From Corynebacterium sanguinis (lineage in GTDB: Bacteria; Actinomycetota; Actinomycetes; Mycobacteriales; Mycobacteriaceae): a stretch of DNA of 64,000 bases. The translations under genes and the position numbers were made by a program. Shown here one piece after another: positions 26,248-35,330 of the stretch (its first letter is position 1; every line of letters begins with the position of its first letter). Location: positions 1,984,001 to 2,048,000 of the forward strand of contig NZ_CP038157.1 in NCBI RefSeq assembly GCF_007641235.1, written 5' to 3'. Below the pieces are notes generated by a model, which was not told the origin of the DNA, searched no databases, and saw only the letters and a list, made by a program, of their open reading frames with translations.

Positions 26248-26913
26248 ATGACTGAGCCAATCCACATCCTGCTCGTAGATGACAACCCGCTCGTCCTGAG
26301 CTCGTTTCGTCACTACTTCAACAGCACTGACGACATCGTCGTGGTCGCAGAGGCATCGAACGGCGAGGAAGCCCTCGCCCGCCTTCGCGAGCACGACGTT
26401 GACGTAATTTTGGCAGATATTCACATGCCAACGATGGACGGCCCGACGCTGTTTGAAAACATCAACAAGCTCGACAGCCGCCCCATCTTCATAACCGTGA
26501 CGGCGTTCGATTCGGACCGGACGATGATGCGCATCATCCGTCTCGGCGGTGCCGGCTACGTGCTCAAGAGCGAAAAGCCGCAGGTGCTTATCGACGCCGT
26601 CCGCGCTGCCACCGACGGCGGCATGGTGGTCTCGCCGCAGGCGATGACCAGGCTGGCGACGCACCTGAAAGACGATTAGAACACCGACACCTACGTTGAC
26701 CCGATCAGCGAGGCGATGAAGCTGCAGTCCCTGAGCAAGTCGGAGCGCAAGGTGCTCGTCCTGCTGTGCCAGGGCATGTCCAACTCGGAGATCGCCCAGG
26801 ATCTCGCGTACTCGGAATCCACAATCAAAAAGTACGTCTCCAACATCATGGACCAGTTCGGTGCGACCTCGAGGCTCAATCTCGTTGTCAAGGTGCTCAA
26901 CGCCGAGTACTAG
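26248..26913 (+). pseudogene. LuxR/NarL response regulator interrupted by in-frame TAG
   Basis: The receiver domain is complete: Asp11/Asp12, phospho-acceptor Asp57 in LADIHMPTMDG, and Lys107. It stops at codon 144 with TAG (26677-26679). In the same frame the sequence continues NTDTYVDPISEAMKLQ into a full LuxR helix-turn-helix (LSKSERKVLVLLCQGMSNSEIAQ, STIKKYVSNIM) ending at 26913. With the stop read through, the protein would have 221 residues, the normal size, so a single nonsense change in the linker split one gene. Expressed as it stands, it would give a DNA-blind receiver. A separately translated HTH fragment could start at ATG 26716. The cognate kinase is just upstream. Confidence 0.85.
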
Positions 26914-26936
26914 TTTTCCACTGCACAAATGAAAGA

Positions 26937-26972
26937 GGGCGCTCCGGCATGGTGCCGGAGCGCCCCCTTTGC
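26937..26972 (+). terminator. Terminator after the response regulator
   Basis: A 13-bp perfect stem (26937-26949 with 26953-26965) and a 3-base loop, followed by CCTTTGCTTT. It ends transcription from the regulator and, being symmetrical, probably also from the convergent secreted-protein gene, whose minus-strand side reads CTCTTTCATTT. Confidence 0.85.
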
Positions 26973-26978
26973 TTTCGC

Positions 26979-27088
26979 TTAGCCGAAGACGGGTGCTTCG
27001 TCCTCGCGCAGCTCGGAGTAGCGCGACTCCGGGATGGTCGCCGAGTACGGCTTGCCTTCAGCCACCCACTGCTGGTCTTCCGAACAAC
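26979..27088 (-). pseudogene. 3' fragment of secreted protein gene A (cut by the IS)
   Basis: Minus-strand codons give CSEDQQWVAEGKPYSATIP and further residues ending APVFG and TAA. Joined at the AAC target duplication to the frame at 29903-30380, this yields one 194-residue protein, close to the 190 residues of the neighbouring paralogue B. It is therefore the C-terminal 35 codons of gene A. The fragment has no start of its own. Confidence 0.85.
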
Positions 27089-27157
27089 GGACCTGACCCC
27101 TTGTTGGTGGACATAGGCTAGCCCCGGTTGACAGCCGGAGGAGGGTAGTCTCAGTTC

Positions 27158-27463
27158 ATGCCTCGTAAGTCCTATACTGAGGAGTTCAAGCGCGACGCGG
27201 TCGCGATGTATGAAGACACAGACGGTGTGTCTCTTAATTCGGTTGCTCATGATCTCGGTGTTAACCGTGGCAGTCTCGCTGCCTGGGTCAAGCGCTATGG
27301 CACGGGCAAAAAAGCCCGCGCGATTGATGCTGCAGCTCGAGCCCGGACATCATCGGATTTAGAGCGGATCCGACAACTCGAGAAGCAGAACCGGCTTGTT
27401 CAAGAAGAGCGAGACATCCTTCGCAAGGCGGCGCAGTATTTTGCGAAAGAGATGGGCTTGTGA
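27158..27463 (+). CDS. IS3-family OrfA (transposase DNA-binding part)
   Basis: A 101-residue helix-turn-helix protein of the IS3 OrfA/HTH_38-like type. SYTEEFKRDAVAMYED and GVNRGSLAAWVKRYG form the DNA-binding motif, and a leucine-zipper-like C-terminus (LERIRQLEKQNRLVQEERDIL) serves dimerisation. It ends four bases into orfB (GTGA overlap), the usual IS3 layout where OrfAB is made by -1 frameshifting or by re-initiation. A clear A6G slippery run was not seen. Confidence 0.9.
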   Translation: MPRKSYTEEFKRDAVAMYEDTDGVSLNSVAHDLGVNRGSLAAWVKRYGTGKKARAIDAAARARTSSDLERIRQLEKQNRLVQEERDILRKAAQYFAKEMGL

Positions 27464-28074
27464 TCCGCTTCAAGTTCATCCGGGACCATCGCACCGAGTA
27501 TCCGGTCAAGCGGATGTGCCACGTGCTGAAGGTGCGGCGATCTTCCTATTACAAGTGGAAAAACACACAGGCCGCGCGCCGCCAGAAGGTTCTTGACGAT
27601 GCTGTTGTCGGTGCTCGTATCCGCACTGTGTTCCGTGAGGAACACGGACTCTACGGAGCTAAGCGCATCGCCGCGGCGTTGAACGATCCTGATTCGGGGG
27701 CGCATGCGGTGGTCAATCACAAACGCGTTGCACGCATCATGAAGACTATGGGCATCCAGGGGTTCGAGAAGAAACGTCGCGTGCGCACCACCGTGGCAGA
27801 TGCTGGCCGTGGTGTCTTTCCAGATCTTGTTTGCAGGCAGTTTCATGCCCCGGCGCCGAATCGCGTGCTCGTCGGCGACATTACCTACCTGCCGGTATCC
27901 GGTGGCGGCAATATGTATCTTGCCACCGTGATCGATTGTTATTCCCGCAGGCTGGTGGGATTTTCTATTGCTGACCACATGCGCGTCGATCTGGTTATCG
28001 ATGCGCTGGACTCAGCACAGCGCGCCCGAGGCAGTCTGAAAGGAGCGATTTTTCATTCAGATCACGGCAGTGTC

Positions 28075-29573
28075 GGCGGATTCAACTGGTCGTCGCAACA
28101 CCTTGAGGTGAGAAAGGTGTTCAAGGATGGCGACCAAGGACTGGAGCATGAAGACCAGCGAGGTCCCGGAGGGGATGCGGCGGCAGTGGCGCGCGGACCG
28201 GGCGTTGCGGCCAGCAATGCGCTCTCCGGGCAGACCGCAGCCATCGAGGGCGGTGCAGCGACAATTCTGGCGCCTGATCGCGGCCGGGGTCACGACAGCG
28301 GAGGCAGCGCTGGCGGTGGGGGTGTCGGTGCCGGTCGGATCACGGTGGTTCCGTCACGCTGGCGGTATGCCACCGCTGACGTTGACGGAGCCAACTGGTC
28401 GTTATCTCAGTTTCGAGGAGCGAGAGGAGATCGCGATCTTGCGTGCTCAGGGACGCGGTGTCCGGTCGATCGCGCGTACCCTTGGGCGGGATCCGGGCAC
28501 GATCAGTCGGGAGTTGCGCCGCAACGCTGCTACCCGCAGCGGGAAGCTGGAGTATCGCGCCACGGTGGCCCAATGGAAAGCCCAAGAGGCCGCGAAACGA
28601 CCCAAGACCGCGAAGCTGGTGGCCAACCTGCGGCTTCGCGACTATGTCCAGGACAGACTCTCTGGGAAGGTCACTGGCCCGGACGGGACGCCGGTGGAAG
28701 GGCCGGTCACGCCGACGTGGAAGGGGTTGAACAAGCCTCGTCGGCAAGATCGACGGTGGGCCACCAGTTGGAGCCCGGAGCAGATCAGTCACCGCTTGAA
28801 GCTGGATTTCCCTGATGATGAGTCAATGCGTATCAGTCATGAGGCGATCTACCAGGCGTTGTTCATCGAAGGCCGCGGCGCGCTGAAGCGTGAGCTGGTG
28901 GCTTGCCTGCGAACGGGCAGGGCGTTGCGACAGCCCCGTGAGCGTTCCCGGAACAAACCCGGCGGTCATGTCGGCGCCGAGGTCGTGATCAGCCAACGCC
29001 CCGCAGAAGCCGCTGATCGCGCTGTTCCAGGACACTGGGAAGGTGACCTGGTCATCGGGACCGGCCGCTCTGCGATCGGGACCTTGGTCGAGCGTCGCAG
29101 CCGCGCGACGATCCTGGTCCGCTTGCCCCGCCTCGACGGCTGGGGCGAGCACCCTCCGGTTAAGAACGGCCCCGCGCTGGGCGGCTACGGTGCAGTCGCG
29201 ATGAACGCGGCTCTGGCCGCTGCGATCACGACCCTGCCCCAGCAGTTACGCAAGACGATCACCTGGGACCGCGGCAAGGAACTATCAGGACATGCCGCGT
29301 TCACTCTTGAGACTGGCACCAAGGTGTTCTTCGCTGATCCGCACTCCCCGTGGCAACGGCCCACCAACGAGAACACCAACGGCCTGCTACGTCAGTACTT
29401 CCCCAAGGGCACCGACCTGTCCCGCTGGAGCGCAGACGACCTCGAAGCGGTGGCCCACACCCTCAACAACAGACCCCGCAAGACCCTCGGCTGGAAGACC
29501 CCCGCCGAAGTCTTCGGTGAAGCACTACAATCCCTGAAACAGGCCGGTGTTGCAACCACCGGTTGAACCTGCC
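28075..29573 (+). mobile_element. IS30-family element inside the IS3 orfB
   Basis: 1,499 bp. The left end starts GGCGGATTCAACT and the complement of the right end starts GGCAGGTTCAACC, and similarity continues for about 28 bases. GTC is duplicated at 28072-28074 and 29574-29576. One long transposase gene fills it. It inserted after the IS3 element arrived, so it is the younger event. Its transposase is intact. Confidence 0.92.
28127..29566 (+). CDS. IS30-family transposase
   Basis: 479 residues, long for the family because of an N-terminal extension of about 90 residues with an extra helix-turn-helix-like segment (ITA-like LIAAGVTTAEAALAVGVS). The IS30 core follows. LSFEEREEIAILRAQGRGVRSIARTLGR is the DNA-binding HTH. 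The catalytic DDE residues lie in GHWEGDLVIG, TWDRGKEL and NENTNGLLRQYFPKGT. No frameshift or stop was seen, so it may still be active. The start ATG at 28127 is the most upstream one inside the element. The family makes circular intermediates and 2-3 base duplications, matching GTC here. Confidence 0.93.
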   Translation: MATKDWSMKTSEVPEGMRRQWRADRALRPAMRSPGRPQPSRAVQRQFWRLIAAGVTTAEAALAVGVSVPVGSRWFRHAGGMPPLTLTEPTGRYLSFEEREEIAILRAQGRGVRSIARTLGRDPGTISRELRRNAATRSGKLEYRATVAQWKAQEAAKRPKTAKLVANLRLRDYVQDRLSGKVTGPDGTPVEGPVTPTWKGLNKPRRQDRRWATSWSPEQISHRLKLDFPDDESMRISHEAIYQALFIEGRGALKRELVACLRTGRALRQPRERSRNKPGGHVGAEVVISQRPAEAADRAVPGHWEGDLVIGTGRSAIGTLVERRSRATILVRLPRLDGWGEHPPVKNGPALGGYGAVAMNAALAAAITTLPQQLRKTITWDRGKELSGHAAFTLETGTKVFFADPHSPWQRPTNENTNGLLRQYFPKGTDLSRWSADDLEAVAHTLNNRPRKTLGWKTPAEVFGEALQSLKQAGVATTG

Positions 29574-29902
29574 GTCTATACCTCGAAGGCATTTAGCTCA
29601 CGATGCACGATGCTAGGGGTGACCCAATCGATGGCAGCGGTGGGAACCAGCGCAGACAACGCGCTAGCGGAGTCGTTCAACGCGACATTGAAACGCGAGG
29701 TGCTGCAAAACCGGAAATGCTTCGACTCACTGCTGCACGCCAGACGGGACGTCTTCGCGTGGTGTGTGCGCTACAACCAGAAGCGCAGACACTCATGGTG
29801 CGATTATCTGTCGCCCCTCGAGTTCGAAAACCGCACCTGCGGTAAACTCACCTTGACCGCATAAGTTCAATTCCCTGTGTCCACTTTCCAGGGGTCGGGC
29901 CC

Positions 29903-30380
29903 AACGGACGTTTTGCGCGTTAGTATCGAGCATCATGAAACCCCAGACCAGCTTGCCCTGGCGGCCGGGACCGAGCACGTAGGGGCCGACAGTCTGGCCG
30001 ACCGACCAGTGCTGAACCCGCACGTAGTTCAGCCCGTAGGCCGTCGCTAAGTAGCGCTCGATCTCGCCTTTCGGGGTGATCGTCGCTGAAATCTCCAGGG
30101 TGGACGTGCGCGCCTCGGTGACCTTGTGCGTGACGGGCACGGGGATGGTGTTGCGGTTTGCCACGCTCGCCGCGTCGGTCTGTTCGAACCAGCGCCGCTG
30201 CGCGGTGACGTAGATCCCGCCCTGCCCTGGGGTCGCGCACCTAGTTCCGGGCTTGTAATCATCGTTCCATCGCTGCGGCAGGATGTACTCCGCCGGCGCG
30301 GAGGTCTCCGCGTGTGCGGCGGGTGCGGCGGCTAGCGCGACCGTGAGCGCGGTGATGGCGGAAGCGAGACGGCGGCGCAT
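29903..30380 (-). pseudogene. Secreted beta-rich protein A, 5' part (disrupted by IS)
   Basis: The first 159 codons of a secreted protein. A signal peptide MRRRLASAITALTVALAAA ends at AHA, and the mature part holds GIYVTAQRRWFEQTD, NTIPVPVTHKV and SVGQTVGPYVLGPG. It resembles paralogue B in its NxTPxPxT, VGPY-x-xxPG and C-terminal hydrophobic strand pattern. The IS3 lies after Arg159, and the missing 35 residues are at 26979-27088. As it stands the frame would read into the IS and stop at 29793. The ATG shares one base with the stop of B (TAATG), so A was the last gene of the unit. Confidence 0.85.
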
Positions 30381-30952
30381 TAGCTGAACCGGATGTTGTC
30401 GCGGGTGCTGATCTCGACGGGGCGCTCAGCCGGCAGGGTCGCCGTGAAGGTCTGGCCCGTGCCGTGCCAGGTGCGGTCCTGGCCGCAGACAGTCTTCTCT
30501 CCCGAGAAATCAGAGACGACCCAGCCGGCGCGCATGACGGCGGTGGTGCCCGGTGCGATGTCGTACGGGCCGACAACCTCACCGACCTCGTAGGACGAGG
30601 ACTTGGAGTAGCTGGTGGAGAACGAGATCTTGATCAGGTCGAGAATCGGGAAGTCGATGCCTGCGGAAACCTTCCACTCGTTGGACTTCTTCTCCGTGAT
30701 CGTGCGTGTCAGCGGGAACGGCGTGGAGTTGTAGTTGGATACAGTCCACGTACCGGCGGAGGCATCAAAGTAGGTGCGGTCGATGCGGATGGTTTGGCCG
30801 CGGTCGCCGGGGTTCGCGCAGACCGCGCCGATCGTCGTCGGGTTGGCCGTGCCCATGTCGCGGACAGGAAGGGCGTTGGCGGGAGAAGCGGTGATGCCAG
30901 CGGCTGTCGCGAGGACGACTGCCGACGCTGCGGCGCGTGCGAAAATAGACAT
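30380..30952 (-). CDS. Secreted beta-rich protein B (intact paralogue)
   Basis: 190 residues. A signal peptide of about 27 residues ends SPANA, and the mature protein has about 163 residues. The middle part alternates polar and hydrophobic residues and is rich in Ser and Thr (ISFSTSYSKSSSYEVGEVVG). It is preceded by STPFPLTRTITEKKSNEW and followed by GPYDIAPGTTAVMRAGW. This pattern resembles the stem region of aerolysin/MTX-like beta-pore-forming proteins, a hypothesis only. Two cysteines (CANPGD and CGQD) could form a disulfide. AAGGAG lies 8 bases before the ATG. It is the only undamaged member of the tandem family. Confidence 0.8.
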   Translation of the reverse strand: MSIFARAAASAVVLATAAGITASPANALPVRDMGTANPTTIGAVCANPGDRGQTIRIDRTYFDASAGTWTVSNYNSTPFPLTRTITEKKSNEWKVSAGIDFPILDLIKISFSTSYSKSSSYEVGEVVGPYDIAPGTTAVMRAGWVVSDFSGEKTVCGQDRTWHGTGQTFTATLPAERPVEISTRDNIRFS

Positions 30953-30983
30953 GTGTGGGGGCTCCTTAAGAGGGTGTGACTGG

Positions 30984-32206
30984 TTAGTAGAGGGTTTGGG
31001 TAGGAACACGCAGGTGCGCCCACTCGCTTGGGGTGACATCTTGAGTGCGGACGCTGCCATCGGGTGAGGTGATCGTCGCCTCGGCCCAGAATCCAGCGGG
31101 CGCGGTCGCCACCGGCTTCTGAGCGACCCGGTCGTACTTGCGGTTCGCTCCCGAGGTCCCGCACGAGTACTCCGAGTACTGCACGCGCATCATCGTGGTG
31201 CCGTACTCAACGCGCACGCGTTCGCCGGGCTGGAGGACTACCTGGTTCAAGGCGGTGCCGACGGGCATGTACGCGCGCTGGACGGCGCCGACTGACTCGA
31301 GCCAACCGGCGGACAGGCGGCCGCCGTTGCCGCGGTAGTTCATCTCTCCGTTGAACTTGGCGCCGACGACGTGATCCACGATCGGGGTGTACGTCTACTC
31401 GCCGTCGGACCAGTTCAAGAAGTCCTGGGAGTAGCCGGGCTTACGGAACGTCGGCGCGATCCCCGACAACTCGTGCGGGTACCACAGCGGAATCGCCGCG
31501 TCGCAACACGAGCCGAAGGCGGGCCAGCTTGCGTCGCGCTGCGGAGTGGTCACGGGGTTAACCACCCGGTCGTTGCGCGGGTCGGCGATCTTCTCCAGGC
31601 TCGGCCCCGTAATCGTGTTGTACGGCTTGTCGATGGGCTTGCTGTTGGCGCCCTGTGCGCGGGCAGGAACCTGCAGTGCCTGCTGATCGACGGTGCCGTC
31701 AGCGCGGATGATGTGCGCAAACGCGTACCGCTCTGCGGGACCGGTGCCTCGGCAGCCATGTTCTGGTAGAACCCGCCCTGGCAGGTGACCATCATCGAGA
31801 TATAGTCTTTTTCCAGCACGCCGAACTCGACACGGAAGGTTTCACCCGGGGCGAGTTTGATCGGGCCAAACGTCTCCCCCTGCACCCAGCCATTGTCGGT
31901 GGTCAAGCCGATGTCGGAGCGGGCGGTCGTGCTCCACCCCGACGGCAGCTCCGCGCGAGAGTTCGCCGAGATCACGTGGTTGGTTCCGCTCTCCACCTCG
32001 GCCGTGTAATCCACTGATTGGCTCGTCGTGTTTTTAAACTCAAGCACACCATCGCTCAGGTAACGACGGGCGGTCTCGCCGTAGTGCCACTGCGGGTAGC
32101 CCTGCGGCATCGGGGGGATATCAGCGGCGGATGCGGGGACGGGCCCGAGCGCGACTGTGGCCGAGGCCGCGGTCAGCACCGCGATAATGGCTGCCTTGAT
32201 ATTCAT
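30984..32206 (-). pseudogene. Two-domain secreted paralogue D/C with frameshift and nonsense codon
   Basis: Begins with a signal peptide (MNIKAAIIAVLTAASATVAL, ending ASA) and a first domain similar to A and B, up to GGFYQNMAAE near 31750. There the frame shifts. The continuation GTGPAERYAFAHIIRADGT is read in the next frame, consistent with loss of one G. That frame reaches LNWSDGE and a TAG at 31395-31397, after which the same frame continues TYTPIVDHVVGAKF into a second homologous domain ending LRVPTQTLY at 30984. Without the lesions it would be one protein of about 407 residues with two repeats of the domain. The two open fragments on their own are not functional units. Confidence 0.8.
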
Positions 32207-32288
32207 AGTGCCCTTTGGTTGCCGGAATAAGACTTTTCAAAGAGTACGAATAAGAGGCTTGCCGCGGAAGCACTGAGAGGAGCCTTGG

Positions 32289-32353
32289 GACGAAAGTAGA
32301 TCGGGCCAAAGCCGCGCAACGTGGAGCTTTGTTACGCGGCGTCTACTTTCGTC
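32289..32353. repeat. Long nested inverted repeat between uvrA and the secreted-protein genes
   Basis: Outer arms GACGAAAGTAGA (32289-32300) and TCTACTTTCGTC (32342-32353) are perfect 12-base complements. Inner arms GCCGCG (32311-32316) and CGCGGC (32335-32340) continue the stem. It lies upstream of D/C and 24 bases after uvrA. It could terminate uvrA, be an operator for the secreted genes or be a relic of a small mobile element. No T-run follows on either strand. Confidence 0.55.
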
Positions 32354-32354
32354 T

Positions 32355-32371
32355 CCACCCTTTGGGGGTGG
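32355..32371 (-). terminator. Short hairpin after uvrA
   Basis: CCACCC-CCAAA-GGGTGG on the minus strand, starting six bases after the uvrA stop. Six GC-rich pairs with no T-run, so it is at best a helper of termination together with the adjoining inverted repeat. Confidence 0.35.
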
Positions 32372-32376
32372 CCGCC

Positions 32377-35232
32377 CTACGAGCCCAGAATGTTCGCTAG
32401 GAATTGGCCGGTAAAGGACTCTTCGACGGCCGCGACGTCCTCCGGGGTGCCCTCGGCTACGACGTTGCCGCCGCCCGAGCCGCCCTCCGGACCCATGTCG
32501 ATAATCCAGTCGGCGGACTTGATCACATCCAAGTTGTGCTCAATAACAAGCACCGTGTTGCCCTTGTCCACCAGGCCACCCAGCACCATCATGAGTTTGC
32601 GGATGTCCTCAAAGTGCAGGCCCGTGGTGGGCTCGTCGAGGATGTAGATCGTGCGGCCATTGGAACGCTTCTGAAGCTCCGCGGCCAGCTTGACGCGCTG
32701 CGCCTCACCGCCGGAGAGCGTGGTGGCGGCTTGGCCGAGGCGGACGTAGCCCAGGCCGACGTCGACAAGCGTGCTCAAGTAGCGGTGGATGGACGTGATC
32801 GGCTCGAAGAACTCGGCGCCCTCAGAGATGGGCATGTCGAGCACCTCTGCGATGTTCTTGCCCTTGAAGCGCACCTCGAGCGTTTCGCGGTTGTAGCGCG
32901 CGCCCTCGCACACCTCACAAGGGACGTAGACGTCCGGCAGGAAGTTCATCTCGATCTTGATCGTTCCGTCGCCGTGGCACGCCTCGCAGCGCCCGCCCTT
33001 GACGTTGAAGGAGAACCGGCCCGCCTTGTAGCCGCGGACCTTCGCCTCTTGGGTTTCGGCGAAGAGGTTGCGGATCTTGTCGAAGACACCAGTGTAGGTC
33101 GCCGGGTTCGAGCGCGGGGTGCGGCCAATCGGGCTCTGGTCGACCTGCACCAGCTTGTCCAGGTGGTCGATGCCCTCAACCTTCTTTACCCGACCCGGCA
33201 CCTGGCGGGCGCCGTTGAGCTGGTTCTGCAGAGTCTTCGCCAGGATCTGGTTAACCAGGGTCGACTTGCCCGATCCGGACACCCCGGTCACCGCGACGAG
33301 GACGCCCAGCGGAATGCTGACGCTGACGTTGTCCAGGTTGTTCTCGCGCGCGCCGACGACCTTGAGCATGCGCGACTTATCAATCGGGCGTCGCTCGGCC
33401 GGCACCGCGATCTCCTTGCGCTTGGACAGGTAGTCGCCGGTGATGGAGTTCTTCGCCTTCAGGATCCCGGCGGGCTCGCCCTGGTAGACAATCTCGCCGC
33501 CGTACTCACCGGCGCGCGGTCCGACGTCGACAAGCCAGTCGGCCTCGTTGATGGTGTCCTCATCGTGCTCGACCACGATCAGCGTGTTGCCCAGGTCGCG
33601 CAGCTTCTTTAGCGTGCGGATCAAGCGCAGGTTGTCGCGCTGGTGCAGGCCAATCGACGGCTCGTCAAGGACGTAGAGCACGCCCGCGAGCCCCGAGCCG
33701 ATCTGGGTTGCCAGGCGGATGCGCTGGGCTTCGCCGCCCGACAGGGTGCCGGCGGAGCGCGACAGGGTGAGGTAGCTTAGGCCCACGTCGAGCAGGAAGC
33801 GCAGGCGCGCCTGGATCTCTCGCAGCACCGCGCCGGCGATCATTTCCTCGCGGTAGCCAAGCACGAGGTGATCCAGATACTCGGAGGCCTCCTCAATGGA
33901 CAGCTCGGTCAGGCCGGCGATGGAGAGCTCGCCGTGGGTGGTCGAAGCAAGGCGAACCGCCAGGATCTCCGGCTTCAGGCGCGCGCCCTTACAGGTTGGG
34001 CAGGGAATCTCGCGGGTGTAGGCGAGCAGCCGGTCCTTCTGGTGCTCCGACTCGGCCTGCTCCAGCTTGCGTTCGAGGTAGCCGATCACGCCCTCGTAGG
34101 CGGCGGTGAACCCGCGCTGGCGGCCGTAGCGGTTCTTGTACTTGACGCTGACCTTTGTCGACGAGCCGTGGATCAGGTGCTTCTTCTGCGTCGCCGTCAG
34201 CGAGGAGAACGGGGCGTGCGCGTCGAACCCCTCCTCGCCCGCCAACGCCTCGATGAGCTTGACAAAGTAGCCCTTGTTCGGCGACGAGTTCCAGGGCTGG
34301 AACGCGTCGACGGCCGGGGCGTCCGGGTCGGGGACGACGAGGTCGATGTCGATTTCCTTGCGGGTGCCCAGGCCGTCGCACGCCGGGCAGGCACCGAAGG
34401 GGGCGTTGAACGAAAACGCGCGGGGTTCGTACTCCTCGACGTCGAGGCTGTGGCCGTTCGGGCAGGCCATCTTCTCCGAGAAGATGCGGTAGCGCTCGGG
34501 GTCGGATTCGTCGAGGTCGACGAACTCGACAGAGACGAGTCCATCGGCAAGCTTGAGCGCGGTCTCCACGGAGTCGGTCAGCCGCTGCTTCTGGCTCTCC
34601 TTGACCTGCAGGCGGTCGACGACGACGTCGATGGTGTGCTTGATCTGCTTCTCCAGCTTCGGCGGGTCAGAGAGCTGATGCGTCTCCCCGTCGACGGTGA
34701 CGCGTGCGTAACCCTGAGCGGCGAGGTCCGCGAACAGGTCCACGAACTCGCCCTTGCGCTTGCGTACGATGGGTGCGAGGACCTGGAACTTGGTGCGCTC
34801 CTCGTGCTCGAGGATCTGGTCGACGATCTGCTGCGGGGTCTGGCGGCTGATCTCGGCATCGCACACGGGGCAATGCGGGGTGCCGGCGCGCGCGTAAAGC
34901 AGGCGCAGGTAGTCGTAGATTTCGGTGATGGTGCCCACGGTGGAGCGCGGGTTGCGGTTCGTGGACTTCTGGTCGATGGACACCGCCGGCGAGAGCCCAT
35001 CGATGTAGTCGACGTCGGGCTTGTCCATCTGACCGAGGAACATGCGCGCGTACGAGGACAGCGATTCAACGTAACGGCGCTGGCCCTCCGCAAAGATCGT
35101 GTCAAAAGCCAGCGAGGACTTCCCCGAACCCGACAGCCCGGTGAACACGACCATCTTGTCGCGCGGCAGGTCAAGGTCAACGCCTTTGAGGTTGTGCTCG
35201 CGCGCGCCGCGCACGGTGAGACGGTCAGCCAC
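32377..35232 (-). CDS. uvrA: Excinuclease ABC subunit A
   Basis: A 951-residue damage-recognition ATPase of nucleotide excision repair. Two ABC modules are seen: Walker [10 protein letters not shown] near residue 33 with signature [14 protein letters not shown], and Walker [10 protein letters not shown] in the second half with signature [15 protein letters not shown]. Zinc-binding cysteines are present in [17 protein letters not shown] and [14 protein letters not shown]. The GTG at 35232 (GTGGCTGACC) is preferred over a TTG at 35268 because GGAGG lies about 10 bases before it and homologues begin [15 protein letters not shown]. uvrB lies 5 kb away on the same strand. It is divergent from the metallo-hydrolase gene. 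Confidence 0.96.
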   Translation of the reverse strand: MADRLTVRGAREHNLKGVDLDLPRDKMVVFTGLSGSGKSSLAFDTIFAEGQRRYVESLSSYARMFLGQMDKPDVDYIDGLSPAVSIDQKSTNRNPRSTVGTITEIYDYLRLLYARAGTPHCPVCDAEISRQTPQQIVDQILEHEERTKFQVLAPIVRKRKGEFVDLFADLAAQGYARVTVDGETHQLSDPPKLEKQIKHTIDVVVDRLQVKESQKQRLTDSVETALKLADGLVSVEFVDLDESDPERYRIFSEKMACPNGHSLDVEEYEPRAFSFNAPFGACPACDGLGTRKEIDIDLVVPDPDAPAVDAFQPWNSSPNKGYFVKLIEALAGEEGFDAHAPFSSLTATQKKHLIHGSSTKVSVKYKNRYGRQRGFTAAYEGVIGYLERKLEQAESEHQKDRLLAYTREIPCPTCKGARLKPEILAVRLASTTHGELSIAGLTELSIEEASEYLDHLVLGYREEMIAGAVLREIQARLRFLLDVGLSYLTLSRSAGTLSGGEAQRIRLATQIGSGLAGVLYVLDEPSIGLHQRDNLRLIRTLKKLRDLGNTLIVVEHDEDTINEADWLVDVGPRAGEYGGEIVYQGEPAGILKAKNSITGDYLSKRKEIAVPAERRPIDKSRMLKVVGARENNLDNVSVSIPLGVLVAVTGVSGSGKSTLVNQILAKTLQNQLNGARQVPGRVKKVEGIDHLDKLVQVDQSPIGRTPRSNPATYTGVFDKIRNLFAETQEAKVRGYKAGRFSFNVKGGRCEACHGDGTIKIEMNFLPDVYVPCEVCEGARYNRETLEVRFKGKNIAEVLDMPISEGAEFFEPITSIHRYLSTLVDVGLGYVRLGQAATTLSGGEAQRVKLAAELQKRSNGRTIYILDEPTTGLHFEDIRKLMMVLGGLVDKGNTVLVIEHNLDVIKSADWIIDMGPEGGSGGGNVVAEGTPEDVAAVEESFTGQFLANILGS

Positions 35233-35290
35233 CTTGTGTATTCCTCCGCTGTTCAAGTGGGTAAGCAACAGCCCCCGAACATACCAGCGA

Positions 35291-35319
35291 TTGCACCCCA
35301 GCCGCTAAGCGAGTAGCTA
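35291..35319 (+). promoter_or_regulatory. Promoter of the metallo-hydrolase gene
   Basis: TTGCAC (35291-35296), a 17-base spacer and TAGCTA (35314-35319). The start codon lies 12 bases after the -10 box, so the mRNA would have only a few leader bases. Confidence 0.55.
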
Positions 35320-35330
35320 GGCTGGCCCAC

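Larger units (their letters stand above)
27460..29864 (+). pseudogene. IS3-family OrfB transposase, interrupted by IS30
   Basis: The N-terminal part (27460-28074) has HTH_21 (EHGLYGAKRIAAAL) and the first catalytic Asp in VLVGDITYLP. It reaches the second Asp in FHSDHGS, where the frame is cut. The rest (29577-29864) resumes with YTSKAFSSRC and contains the catalytic Glu in NALAESFNATLKREVL. Removing the IS30 and one GTC duplication restores a 300-residue DDE transposase of the usual length. The plus-strand frame that reads on into the IS30 beyond 28074 is an artefact. Confidence 0.9.
27089..29902 (+). mobile_element. IS3-family element carrying a nested IS30-family element
   Basis: Imperfect terminal inverted repeats GGACCTGACCCCT (left, 27089) and GGGCCCGACCCCT (right, complement of the end at 29902) are flanked by AAC direct repeats at 27086-27088 and 29903-29905, a 3-base target duplication typical of IS3 elements. 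Without the inner IS30 and its duplication it would be 1,312 bp, a normal IS3 size. It splits secreted-protein gene A. The IS3 is inactive because its orfB is broken. Confidence 0.88.

Noticed and set aside
27460..28815. 451-residue OrfB product reading on into the IS30 element
   Set aside because: Beyond 28074 it reads IS30 DNA in a wrong frame; the true second half of OrfB is at 29577-29864.
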